NCBI GenBank assembly: GCA_038502055.1
Contig: JAXRKN010000033.1
Coordinates: 1,860,001-1,924,000 of the forward strand
Direction: 5' to 3'
Source of the DNA: Tanytarsus gracilentus
Lineage: Eukaryota; Arthropoda; Insecta; Diptera; Chironomidae
Length of the DNA: 64,000 nucleotides
Numbering within the stretch: the stretch's first letter is position 1; each line of letters opens with the position of its first letter. Shown one piece after another: positions 49,701 through 62,100 of the stretch. Under the pieces are notes generated by a model that searched no databases, was not told where the DNA came from, and saw only the letters and a program-made list of their open reading frames with translations. The translations under genes and the position numbers were made by a program.

Positions 49701-52700
49701 TGAGTAACCTTTTTCTCACATCTACTGCTCAGCATCGCGTGCACAAACTCCGTTCACATTTGACCATGACTATCAGTAGAAGATGCATCTCAGTGCAGAT
49801 TTTCGAAGTGGGTTTTATTGAACCCAAAAAATAAGAGTTTATATTTGTGTACTTAAGATGTCCTTGACATCATCCCTGAATAATGCCGTTTACATATGTT
49901 TTTTATTGTTTATAATCATACATGCGCGATAGCATCACAACATTATTTTGCGATTTCTCGCACCAACACATTTTAAGACGCTCTTCGCCTCCAAATGAGA
50001 AAACCTCTGCAAAAAAACGGCGCGCAAAATGCTGAGAGTGTATAAAAATTTTAAATATCAACCACAGAGTCAATGCCTAACTACAAGGTGATAAAAGAGT
50101 GTTATCGTTCCATATAAACACACACAATTGGATGAATTTTCGTGCTGACCCAAATGTGATTATTAATCGGTCAGTTCGTTAACTGCATAAAAGGTTCATT
50201 CATGTATAACTTCTGGCGTTCTACATCGAAATGTTTTACATATCGGAAAAAAGTTTGAATGCCACTTGAAGATCTGCACGAGAGTATCGGGGTTAATTCC
50301 TTAATCGGTGGTTGATATTGAACATTTGCAAATTTCTGTGCCAAATTGAGGCTGATGAGGATTTTAAGACCGCTTCAAACTCATTTGAAAGATTTTTTAC
50401 TCTCACTTAATTTCAGAAAAAATGTAAAGTTTATTTCTTTGAAAAATGCTTTCCATCTCCCATCTTCTTTGACCTTCATTAGTCAGTCATAAAAAAATCA
50501 GAGAACATGCTTAAAATCTTCAACCGCTAAAAAAAGCCGTCCAAAGGCATTACACTTTAATTATAAACAATCATAGCTAATTTTCATGCTCGAGAGAGAA
50601 AATAAGAAAAAAAAATTGTTTAAAGACACAGAAACGTGTCATTATAAAAATAGATAAAATGAATATTTTTCCTCCTTCTTAATTGTATCAGCAAGAATTG
50701 AGAATGTTCGCATTTCTACCTGTCTTAAAAATTACCAAGTGAACCGAGTTTTGTATATATACATAAAGCTGAAAATTTCGAACTCCATCTGTTCTGATCA
50801 ACATTAAATGGAGCTTATTGCGAAATTTTTCTCTTCAAAAACTCGTACATGAAGTTCATTTATATATATAAGAGAGCACTCTTATATGTGTTAGTGGATG
50901 TATGTATACTTATAGATTTTTTTCTCTCTCATATGTGCTATGTATATGCCGACCAAACAAGCCTAAGTCAGCTGTTCGTTGCCTCTATAACTCTCTCTCA
51001 CTCACTCAATAGAAACAAAAACTTTTCATATCGACATAAAAGCAAATTTTAGACTCGCATGCGACCGTGTAAAAAAATCATTTGAAATCACTTTTCTAAC
51101 TTTTAAATTGTGCGTGGCGGAAATTTAGGATCGTCATGGATGGACGTCAAAAAATAAACATAAAGTGAGTGCGTAGTTGAAAATGTGGCGCGCGTTTTAA
51201 TAATTATTGCGCAGCGATTTATTCAAATAGAGCTGTTGAAAAGTAACAAAAAAAAATAATAAAGATGATTATTCTGTCGCTGCCTCCGTTCATAAATTCA
51301 TCTTTGTGTAAAAAATTATTTAATTTTTTTCTGTTGCCTCATGAGATTAAATAGAAGCGAAGCTTTTCATCTCCTGTTTTATTGATTGGGTTAAAGGATT
51401 ATCGATTGAAGGCGTATGTAAAGCAATTTATTTACTGGTTGTAACTCGCTCGACTGCCTCGATAATTCTTCTCATGACAGGTCAGGGGAGTGAAGCTTTT
51501 AAAATTAATAATAAACTTTTGAAGAATAAGTAAAATGATTTCGAGTGAAATGCTGCAGATAAATTTTAAATGTCCTTCCCTTGATCAACTCTCAATATGC
51601 CTCTTTCTTATATTTTTGCTTCATCGCATGTTGCTTATTTTAATATCCGCTTGTATGTAAATTGAAGAAAAGGTAAGCGAAATTGAGAGATGAAATCGGA
51701 CTTAATGAAGAAATGAAGAAAGAGATGTAAAAAAGATCAACAACATTTTGCGAGGTCAAAAGCTCTTCTGTGTTATTTAAAACGATGTCGAATGGATGAA
51801 TGAAAATTGAGTAAGTGGCATGAGACGAGAGGAGGTTAAAGAATAGATGCTTAAAGAGTTTTTGCGAAATCTTATTTCATCACCCTTTGTGTGGTAGTTT
51901 TTCCCTTTCTAGAGCTTCCTATATATTTTATTTAAGCTGAAAAAAGTTCTTTGTTCGACATTTTCAACCTATTTACGATCTCGCTTTGTGTACATCCCTC
52001 TTCACCTATATATTCCTCGCTAGCTACACCACTACCGTTTTTGTTGAGGTTCGCCACTCTTATCTTCGTAGGGGGTGTATGAGAAAAAGGAATAAATGGA
52101 ACATGCAACCATCATCAAGACATAGTGTACATTATTGCACATGACTCTACTTCACGCGATGATTTCTTTGCACTCGGAGAAAGGGTTCTTTGTTCTGGAG
52201 TCGTGTGGAGTTCTTTCGGCTCCACACTACCACGATGATGATGACGATTGACGAAGTTTCTTTTGCGCTGCTCGAGGGAAATTCTAGTTTTATTTTGTGA
52301 AAAATGTGCTTCAACTTCGCCTTTTTAAAGCTTCACAAAACTATGTGTAAAAATATTCTTCACTCAGTTTAGTTTCACACTTGAACTATCGTAGATGTGA
52401 GTGGATCTTGAGCGAGGTTATTAATTTCTTCTTGTGTGAGCTCTTTCCCCAGATTTTTAAAGAAAGTGAATTTATTTAAATTAAATAAAGGGCTTGTGGT
52501 TAGAAGGTATCAATTATTGTAATTAGATCCAATTATTTGAATCACTTTGTGGAAGAATTTCCATAACTCTATCAAAGAAACTTGATTAGATGTTTAAAAA
52601 AAATATTGAGATTGAATTTGATGAGGGAAAATTGTGAGGAAAATTAATTTTTTGGGTGATTTTAAATTAGTTGAACTATAGTTAGATTCTTTATTAAACT

Positions 52701-55700
52701 TTATCAGAATAAAAAATCCCGGTGATAAAAATTCATCATTCGAAGGTCAATTATTAGCACTTTGTACCCATTTAATTCAATCAAAGTTTCATCTTCAATC
52801 AATTTTTCAGTTCAATGATTTTTTATAATTCCATTAAGCTGCTTTTAATTATTCTTGGTTAATTTATGATTGTGTGAAGCATAAAAATCTCTTTTTTGGC
52901 CTTGCAGATCGTTAAAAAAAATTATTGTTATTATGGCTGTTAATCGCTACACTTAAACTTGCATTAAAGAAAAGCCGCTCGAGACCAATGAACTTTGCAT
53001 TATATATCACGCGAACCCATCGAGAGGAAAACTCATCATTGTTGTGTATTATGCACAGTGCAATGCCATATATGCATAATAAATTGTATTTTTGAAGTGA
53101 AACTACTTGCATGCGATTGTCGTAAGAACGGCAATTATAAAAGGAGAAAAAAGTTGCTGCTCTAGAAAGCTCTTTTTATGGCTTCGGGAAAAATGTGTTT
53201 AAAATTTATGCAAATAGTTTAGAAATATAATTCTGTTTCTCGGGGCAACTTTGCTGTGCTGTTAACTTTTTAATCACTCTTTGTGGACTTCCGACTTGTT
53301 TGTGTGAAAAGTTTATGCTGAATCGATAAGAAAATTTTGTGCTTGCTAATTTTTATGAACAGTTTTATTAAAAAGGGTTAAAAGTTCAATATTAATTGTA
53401 AGTCCGTCAATGTCCTTCTTGGAATTTCCCGCCATCCTTTATCCAAAAATCTCGCATCATATTTTATTCGGCACGGAATCGAGGTGTGTTTGAAAAAGCG
53501 CTTTCCTAAGTGGAAATTTTCCTCAACCCCTTTTACATGCTGTAAAAGCGATAAATAAATTTGCATAAAATATTTTATTACATTTTCTTTATCCCTCTCT
53601 CAATCCATTTCATGTTGTGTTTCCATCACAACACGTGTCTTTGTGTGTGCGGAAAAATATCATCATCAATATCATCAGGTTATAAACATTTCATTCTCGC
53701 TCTCGTCAGTTCATTGACCTACCTTTACTCGGTTGAATTTTTTTTCTTCGCAAATTTCGGAGTGAGAATTTTCCTATGTATCGGAATCTAGAATATAAAA
53801 TAGTTTGCTCTCATTCCGTCCGCGTAAACTCGGCTCCGGCCATTAAATTCATTGTAATTTATGTGAATTATTATTATTATTGCTCATCTCTGGGAGCTTC
53901 CTCAACCCAACATGAAAGCGAAGCTTTGAATGAGATCTAAATTGTACAAGGAAGAAAATTACAGTTATGCAGTTGACTTTTCTTCACTCTCTTTTTCGTT
54001 TTATACTTCTTTCTGAATGTGAGAGAGAGTTTGTTGAACTGCTTAGAAGAAAAATATAAGTTTGAGTTTATTTACTCAATGTACATTGAGTTGATTGTCG
54101 CAACATCTTTTGTGCAAATTACGAGCTCAAAGGGAACGCAATTTATGGTATAATTGTCCTCTGAGTTGAGTCATTATTTGCTAGTTAATATGGTATGATC
54201 ATGGGTACAATTAATATGATGCAATTTATGAAAATTAAGCGGTTTTATTGTGTCTGTTGAATTTTGCAATTTTAACCTTATGTTTAGTGGTAAAGACTTA
54301 ATTTAAAATTTTAAAATTTTTAACCGTTTGATCAGCTTTAATTAAAATCTGCTAAATTTTAAATTTAAAAAATTAGCAACAAATAAAAAATTTAGAGCAA
54401 TGTTCATGACCCCATTTGAAAAAGTCATCCTTCGTCACAAAGTTCTCTTTACTTTTATCAGCTGTGTCACATTCAAGTCCAACACGGTCCTACCTCAATA
54501 AATTTTCCCCTCGTTTAAATTCGCACTCCACTTAATATCCATCTGCGGATGAGTTGTAAATCATCAAGATGAGTTAAGAAGAAGAAGATTTATCGCACAA
54601 ATATTGAAATGGAATGCATCTTTATTATTTATCCGCATTAAATTTATTACACAAACAAAAGTGAGAGAATGCTTATTTAACCTATAAAAAGCATTCAATT
54701 GCGAATGTGATGAGAACTAGAGACGATACTTTGAAACAGACCGTAAATTGTTTTTAGTCTGCTTATTACTCATGACATTTTCCGCGTTTGCAAATCAGCC
54801 GCACGGCTATGACAAATAAAAAAGTTTCTTTGTTAACGTACAAAATTATTCTCTAAGTCGAAAGAGATTTTCTCGCGAGTTCTCTTTATGTGCTAAGTAT
54901 TCATTTAGAGCGACTGATTGCACGCCTTGCTGCGTAATTTCATTTAAATATGTTTACATTTAGTGACATACATTCACACGGCTATAGCGGTAGACAGTAC
55001 TGTAATACTCGACCCTTTTTTTCTTAATCTGATTGTTTAAGTTCATTTTGACATATGGAGCATATTATGAGAGAAAATGGATTTGTAAGAAAGTTATGTC
55101 ATAGCTGAGATTTTTGTGAATTTCTTCAATTCCGTATATCACGAACCATCATATACAAAATCTTCAACACATATTGCATCAAATGTTAACATTTCACTTT
55201 AAAAACACGACAATGCATCAGCGCGACATAAACTTAGATTATATTACATCCATCACATCGATTTCTTTGTATACACTCGTGTCTCGCTGTAATTTAATTT
55301 ATTATGAGTCGCTTCTGGAATGAGTGAAATGTGTTCAAGAAGAAGAATTGGTAGGACCTTATGCTGTTGTGGTTTTGAGCTGTCATCCGACAGCAGACAA
55401 TTTGCATATTTCAATTATTTATTTTTCCGTCACACAATTGCGTTTTTTGAATTTTTAGACTCAACCAAAATTTCATGAACTGAATTAATAAGTGTGGAAA
55501 TGAGACGTTCTTCTGCTTCAAAAATTTGGATGATGTATTTTCGGCTTCTTATTTATTCTTCGTCGGTGGTTTGGAGGAAATGAAAGACCCGCATCATTTA
55601 ACTTGGCGGATAAGAAAGGGATGGAAATTTTAAGACAATAATTTTTAAGTTTCTCAAGTCATGATTTTTATAAAATGCAAAATTTCAATTATTGCGCAAC

Positions 55701-55790
55701 TTTAAAATTTAAATATTTTACTGCCGTTTTGATGAAATTATAGCTCCGCTATATATTAATTTTGGATTTTTCCAAAACCAGTTTTCGACC
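46725..55790. other. 9-kb region with no supported gene
   Basis: A/T-rich sequence between TCF25 and the repeat block. I read both strands for splice-bounded segments and found none that match a known family. Frames at 47260-47610, 47983-48282, 48687-48953, 50849-51052 and 53561-53791 are low-complexity. A segment at 49591-49663 follows a TTTTTAG acceptor and is open to a stop but is not recognised. It could be an intron or regulatory DNA of a gene outside the window; the left end includes the TCF25 promoter. Short TATATA runs occur at 50750 and 50860. Confidence 0.6.
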
Positions 55791-56160
55791 CCTAGTGCCA
55801 AGACATTACATTGTGCAATACCAAAACCTATACTTAAATGATAGGCCTAGTCAAACCCTACAAACTGGCGAAAACAGATTTGAAATCGGTTGATCCTACG
55901 AGGAGTTAGAGCCATTTAGGTCATCTTACTTTCTTACTTTCTTACTTTCTTACTTTCTTACTTTCTCACTTTCTTACTTTCTTACGATCTTAGTGGGCGG
56001 CATATCTCAAGAACGGCTGGTCGGATTTGACTCGGGTTTGTGGCTAAAGATCGGGTTTTGGCTCTAGTTGTGCAAGAAGTATTTAGTTTTGAGGTATGAC
56101 CCTTCAAGGACCGTCCCTGAGTGCAAAAATGTCCTTTTTCATACAAATTTTCTCTTATAT
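55790..56160 (+). repeat. dispersed repeat, unique head
   Basis: Left part of a repeat whose other copy is at 2440-2660. It includes CTACAAACTGGCGAAAAC, the CTTACTTT microsatellite, TTTGACTCGGGTTTGTGG, GTTGTGCAAGAAGTATTTAG and CAAGGACCGTCCCTGAG. It leads without a break into the 120-bp tandem units. The left edge is not defined; homology with the other copy is clear only from about 55840. Confidence 0.7.
55925..55985 (+). repeat. (CTTACTTT)n microsatellite
   Basis: About seven and a half units of an 8-bp repeat, one with a T-to-C change (CTCACTTT). The matching place in the mim-intron copy (2510-2545) is a C/T-rich run without clean periodicity. Confidence 0.9.
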
Positions 56161-56970
56161 GGCTTCATGGGTATCGTTGAACTCGTAATTGCATTAGGAA
56201 TCGAATGGCATTGATGATTTTTGAGGAGTGTCCATCATGGCCGGCCAGGAGTGCCACTAATGTCCATTTTTCAGAACTATGGCTTCATGGGTATCGTTGA
56301 ACTCGTAATTTGACCAGGAATCGATTGGCATTGATGATTTTTGAGGAGTGTCCATCATGGCCGGCCTGGATTGCCACTAATGTCCATTTTTCAGATATAT
56401 GGCTTCATGGGTGTCGTTGAACTCGTCATTGCATCAGGAATCGATTGACATTGATGATTTTTGAGGAGTGTCCATCATGGACGGCCAGGAGTGCCACTAA
56501 TGTCCATTTTTCAGAACTATGGCTTCATGGGTATCGTTGAACTCGTCATTGCATCAGGAATCGATTGACATTGATGATTTTTGAGGAGTGTCCATCATGG
56601 ACGGCCAGGAGTGCCACTAATGTCCATTTTTCAGATATATGGCTTCATGGGTATCGTTGAACTCGTCATTGCATCAGGAATCGATTGACATTGATGATTT
56701 TTGAGGAGTGTCCATCATGGCCGGCCTGGAGTGCCACTAATGTCCATTTTTCAGAACTATGGCTTCATGGGTATCGTTGAACTCGTAATTTGACCAGGAA
56801 TCGATTGGCATTGATAATTTTTGAGGAGTGTCCATCATGGCCGGCCTGGAGTGCCACTAATGTCCATTTTTCAGAACTATGACTTCATGTATGCCGTTGA
56901 ACTTGTGATTGGGCCAGGAATCGATTGGCATCGATGATTTTTGAGGAATTTCCGGCCAGGACTGCTACTA
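56161..56970 (+). repeat. 120-bp satellite, seven units
   Basis: Tandem units start at 56161, 56281, 56401, 56521, 56641, 56761 and 56881, exactly 120 bp apart with no length variation until the last, truncated one. Landmarks in each unit: GGCTTCATGGGTATCG, GAACTCGT, GGAATCGATTG, GAGGAGTGTCCATCATGG and CCACTAATGTCCATTTTTCAG. Units differ by a few percent; the last is most diverged. There is no coding potential. The array lies 1.1 kb upstream of the Helitron coding region and may lie inside the element. Confidence 0.95.
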
Positions 56971-58049
56971 GAGTTTAAATATTACTTCAAAAAACCATGC
57001 TTTAATTCATAAAAATTGATATTTATCAGGTGTTTAATGTTTTAAAAGTTTCAAAACATTAAATTTACCTGAAAATACCTAATTATTTAAAAGGTATAAA
57101 CAAAAATTGGTTATGAACAAAAAGATAAAACTTTTTATTATCAAAGAGTTTATTTTTTTATATCGTTAAAATTTTTAGAAAACAATGCAGGTATCAAGAT
57201 TTTTGCCTCTTCTGATCATGGAAAGACTTCAATCTCGAGTTTAAAGATGTTCATACATCATTTTTTAACAAAATTATCGCTCCCTGTTAAATTAAAAAAA
57301 TATTGCTCTTAAGCAAGTGTAATTAATTTTAAAACAGTTACAAATGATATTAAAATTTTATTTTATTTAGTTGAATGACATGATAATTATCGTAATTTTA
57401 AGTTTCTCATAAATCGTTGATAAGTTTTTTGAAGTACTTGTACCTAATTTACTACCTGTAAACTTTTAAAAACATACGAAGATTTTGTTTTGATATTGTG
57501 TTAAAGATTATTGTGTTGAAGATTATTGTGTTAAAGATTATTTCATCATTCAAAACAAAAATCAGTTCAAGTCTAACATTCAAGCAGTGAACAGTTGAAA
57601 AATTGTACCTGTTGATTTTTGGAAGGTTTTTATTTTAAATCTATTGAAAGTTAATTGTGTTAGTGTTGAATTCAAAAAGGTTTTTGTCAAAACCAAATAA
57701 AAAGTGGTGTAATTCACAAAGTGAAGGTAAGCGTTAACTTACAATAATTATAATAGCAAAAACTTTTTTACCTGAGTTAAAGTTTTTAAGCTTTTTTTAT
57801 TTCAATAATAATATTTCTTTTTTATTTCAGAACATAGAATTTTGAGCCAGTGCGACCAGAAAGACAAGAAGACGAGAGTGAGAGACGACGACGACGAGAG
57901 TGAGAGACGACGACGACGAGAGTGAGAGACGAGGACGACGAAGAGAGCAACCCATACAATATCATAAACGTGGTGAGTCATTTTCATAGTTATTAAGTTA
58001 GTTTAGACTCTTTAATATCAAAATCTGGTGAAAAAGTAAAGTAAAAGTT
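56971..58049 (+). other. Helitron upstream/leader region
   Basis: A/T-rich sequence between the satellite and the transposon coding region, probably partly the Helitron 5' end, leader and promoter. Plausible leader introns are visible: GTAAGC at 57727 to TTTATTTCAG at 57830, and a second donor, GTGAGT, at 57973. The TC start of the element could not be identified. Confidence 0.5.
57871..57947 (+). repeat. 22-bp purine-rich tandem repeat
   Basis: Three units of consensus GACGAGAGTGAGAGACGACGAC plus a partial fourth, all in the probable Helitron leader just after a 3' splice-like site. It stands out by high G+C and strand asymmetry (almost no T) in an A/T-rich region, and resembles a purine-rich splicing enhancer. 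Confidence 0.8.
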
Positions 58050-59189
58050 ATGAAGCGAAAAAAATCTTTTCGCACTAAAAATTTAGTTAAAAAAAAGTTC
58101 ATGAAAGTTCATCGAGAACATGTTGATGTTTTAGAAGAAAATAGAGTAAAGTCCGCTAGATTTCAGAAAGATAAATATAATAATGATTCAGATTTTAAAA
58201 CTCAAAAGCTTAATTGTAATCGTAGATATAAGATTGAGAAAAAAGAAAAAGACCCAGATTTTGATACTAATGAAAATTTAAGATTAGCTAATCTTATGAA
58301 AGTAAAGTACGATAATGATCTAGAGCATAGGGTCGAAAAAATTAATTCAAGTCTTGATTATTTAACAAAAAAGAAAGAAACAGACCCAAATTTTGAAATT
58401 AATGAAAATTTAAGATTAGCTAATCTTATGAAAGTAAAGTACGATAATGATTTAGAGCATAGGGTCGAAAAAATTAATTCAAGTCTTGATTATTTAACAA
58501 AAAAGAAAGAAACAGACCCAGATTTTGAAATTAAAGAAAAATTAAGATTAGCTAATCTTAAAAAAGTAAAGTACGATAATGATTTAGAGCATAGGGTTCA
58601 AAAAATTAATTCAAGTCTTGATTATTTAACAAAAAAGAAAGAAACAGACCCAAATTTTGAAATTAATGAAAATTTAAGATTAGCTAATCTTATGAAAGTA
58701 AAGTACGATAATGATTTAGAGCATAGGGTCGAAAAAATTAATTCAAGTCTTGATTATTTAACAAAAAAGAAAGAAACAGACCCAAATTTTGAAATTAATG
58801 AAAATTTAAGATTAGCTAATCTTATGAAAGTAAAGTACGATAATGATTTAGAGCATAGGGTCGAAAAAATTAATTCAAGTCTTGATTATTTAACAAAAAA
58901 GAAAGAAACAGACCCAAATTTTGAAATTAATGAAAATTTAAGATTAGCTAATCTTATGAAAGTAAAGTACGATAATGATTTAGAGCATAGGGTCGAAAAA
59001 ATTAATTCAAGTCTTGATTATTTAACAAAAAAGAAAGAAACAGACCCAAATTTTGAAATTAATGAAAATTTAAGATTAGCTAATCTTATGAAAGTAAAGT
59101 ACGATAATGATTTAGAGCATAGGGTCCAAAAAATTAATTCAAGTCTTGATTATTTAACAAAAAAAAGAAACAGACCCAAATTTTGCTAA
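58050..59189 (+). pseudogene. Helitron polyprotein, N-terminal repeat piece
   Basis: 379 codons, very Lys/Asn/Glu-rich. After a basic start (MKRKKSFRTKNLVKKKF) come about seven copies of a 44-residue (132-bp) unit with landmarks ETDPNFEINENLRLANL, KVKYDNDLEHRV and KINSSLDYLTKK. Several copies are identical in DNA, so they were amplified recently. Arg/Lys-rich repeated N-termini with a DP-x-F/Y core are common in animal Helitron proteins (family knowledge), where the function is unclear and DNA binding is a guess. The last copy lacks 2 bp in an A-rich run near 59158-59170. That shifts the frame and ends this piece early, while the adjacent frame continues the same repeat as ETDPNFAKNENIRV. Confidence 0.85.
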
Positions 59190-62100
59190 AAATGAAAATA
59201 TTAGAGTAACTCGAATAATGAAAAAGAAATTTGATTCCAAAAAATTGCTTAAAGATAAAATTAAAGTTCATAAGTCTGAAATTCGTAAAGAAGTGAAAGA
59301 TGTTAATTTAAATGTTCAAATGAGTTTTAGAAAAGCACATTCTAAAGATATTAATGCGGTTTTAAATAATAATGATAATGTTAATTGCGAATTAGATATT
59401 AAGAAAGCAAAAGTTTTGCTTAAATTTATTGAGGAACTTCGGGAAGTTCCGGAAATTGTTTGTTGTTGTTGCGAAGGATTATTTTTTAAAAATAATCCAA
59501 GTAAATTTGATTTGAATTCTTACCATATTAAGTATAATAAGAAAGCCAAGTACAGTAAAAAAGAAGATAGTCCTTCGGGGTTAAAGTTTCAATCTTACGT
59601 GATTAAAAATATAAAAGAGTTTAAAGAAAAGATTGTTGGAATAGATTCAGGCATGATTTGCTCAACTTGTTCAAAAAATTTAATTAACGGTAAAATTCCC
59701 TTGTTGAATCCCCAATGTGGAGTACGAAGGCCCGAATATTATAATCGGCCGGAAATACTTACACGTGCAACTGATTTAGAAGCTCTTTTAGTAACTCCAG
59801 TTATTCCATTTATGCAAATCATGTCTCGAACTCCTTTCCAATTAAATCCTCAGTTATTTATTAAGGGCGCGGTTGTTAATATAGTTCCCGATATTTCGCA
59901 CGTTCTTACTTTACTTCCCTTACGATTTAACGAAACTTCAGTTGTTCAATTAGATTTTAAACGTAAATTGAATCATGCCAGTTCTTTTTTATTTGACACC
60001 ATAAGTGTAAAAAAAGTTTTTGATATATTACATTTTCTCTTGCAAACACCCCTTTATCAAAGATATGGCATTCAAATTAATAATGATGCATTTAAAGATT
60101 ATGATCCAAATTCCGTTTCTGATTTGTTAAATTTTATAGTCCCGGCTAAAGGCGAAAAGCCTAATTATATACCCATTAATAATAGTAAGAATTCAAATCA
60201 AGTTAACGAAAAGAAAGATAAAGATAATGATAATTATAAAATTAGAGTAGAGAAGGAAGTGGAAAAAGATAAGCAAAGCGGTCAAAATGATGAAATTCAC
60301 AAGAATCTTTTAATATTTCAAAATTACTTTTTTATTCAAAACGATAAAAAAGTTATATTTGAATATAGATCAATGTCCTCATTGAATAGTCTTTTTCATG
60401 CATTTTTTGGTAGTTGCCAACTTGATTTAAAGTTTAAAGAATTGTTAAAACAAGAAAATTGTGAATTTTTGAAGTTTGTATGTGGTTGTTTAGACAGAAA
60501 TATTTGGGATGAAATGGAATATTTAGTTTCAGAATGGGTTATTTTTATAAATCAAAAATTTCCAAAGACAATTCCCAATTTTTCTGAAAATCGCGATGAT
60601 TTTAATACGTTTAAAGATATGAAATTTAATGCTGGGTTCATTTTAGAACAGTTTTTAGAACACGATTTTTATTCATTTCGAAAGCAATTGTATTGTAATA
60701 ATTGTAAAGTAGGGTTTTCACAAAAAACTTTTGCACTTTTTAAAGTTTTAAATGTTGATAAAGATTTTAATAACACTTTGAGAAAACAGTTGCTTTCGTA
60801 TGAATCTTTAAGTAAAGAAGAAATTGAAGCAATGAAAAATTGCATGGAATGTGGTTCAAATAATTTAAAATCAGATAAAGTAGAGTTTAAATTGGAAGAT
60901 ATAATTTTAATTCATGTCGTAAATTCAGAAGCCATTAAAATTAACAAAACTTTTTATTCAAATTTGTTCAACCACATTCCAATTCAGTTAAATTTGGGCG
61001 AAAATAATATTTTTGAGTTAAAGTTTTTGATTCACGAAGATGTGAAACAGGTAGTTCCATTCATTAGACATGAAGATAAATTTATTGAATTAAATGATGT
61101 TCTTTTTGAAGAAAAATATGTAGATTCTAAAACTTTAAAAGTGAACCCAGTATTACTTGCATATGTTAAAATAGATTCTAAATTAGTTTTTAAGACGAAC
61201 GTTTCTCCTAAACCAAAATTGGATGAAATTGATGCATCCGATTTTGATTTAGAAGATTACGAAATTAAAGAAATTAAGGATATTCACAATTTGCTTGAAA
61301 ATTTACCTGAATTGCTACCTGAAGATTTTTTAGATAGTTTAAATGAAGAAAGAGATGAAGATGAAATCCTTTCCGATGAAGAGTTAGAAAATCCCGAAAA
61401 AAATGAACATATTTTAGTTTTTCCAAATGTTACTCAAGAAAGAATTCAAAATTACGTTAAAAATCATAATCCAGATATTAAACAAGCTTTTAATGATGTT
61501 TTAGTAGTTGCTCCCGGTCAAGGCCTTAAGCCTGAGCCTGCTTGTAAATTTCTTGATTATGATGCGATTTGTTTTCCAAAAGCTTATTGTGGATATCCTC
61601 AAGAATATGACGGCATTCATTATTCTTGTAGATTTATTTCGTATACTCGCGCTATTAGAAATGAAATAAACCATTGGGATAGATCGCGTTTTGGCCCGCG
61701 AGAAATTTTATTTAAATTTAAAGAAAAAGTTAAGAGAGATTTAGGCAGTGCCATTACTACTGCTTTACGTAAAACTAAAGCAGAAAACTTGACAAAGAAG
61801 GATATTAAAAATCCTGAGAAGATAGGGCATTTGATTTCCAAAAATATTGCATATAAAATTTTACCTCAAGTTAGAACCAGTAATGAATATTTGTTAAAGA
61901 AAGAGCATAGAGCAAAGCAAATGATTCGTCAATTTGGACTATGCTCTTTCTTTTTTACCTTAAGTATATCAGAAGCAAATGCCCCAGAATTTTTAAAACA
62001 AGCTTATAAAAATATTTTCCATAAAGATATATCTCTCGTTGAAGCTAGTAATCTAAGTCAAGATATTAAATCCCAGTTAGTTCGAGATGATCCTGTGCTA

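Noticed and set aside
61620..61841. 73-codon minus-strand frame within the Helitron
   Set aside because: Antisense shadow of the Rep-region coding sequence.
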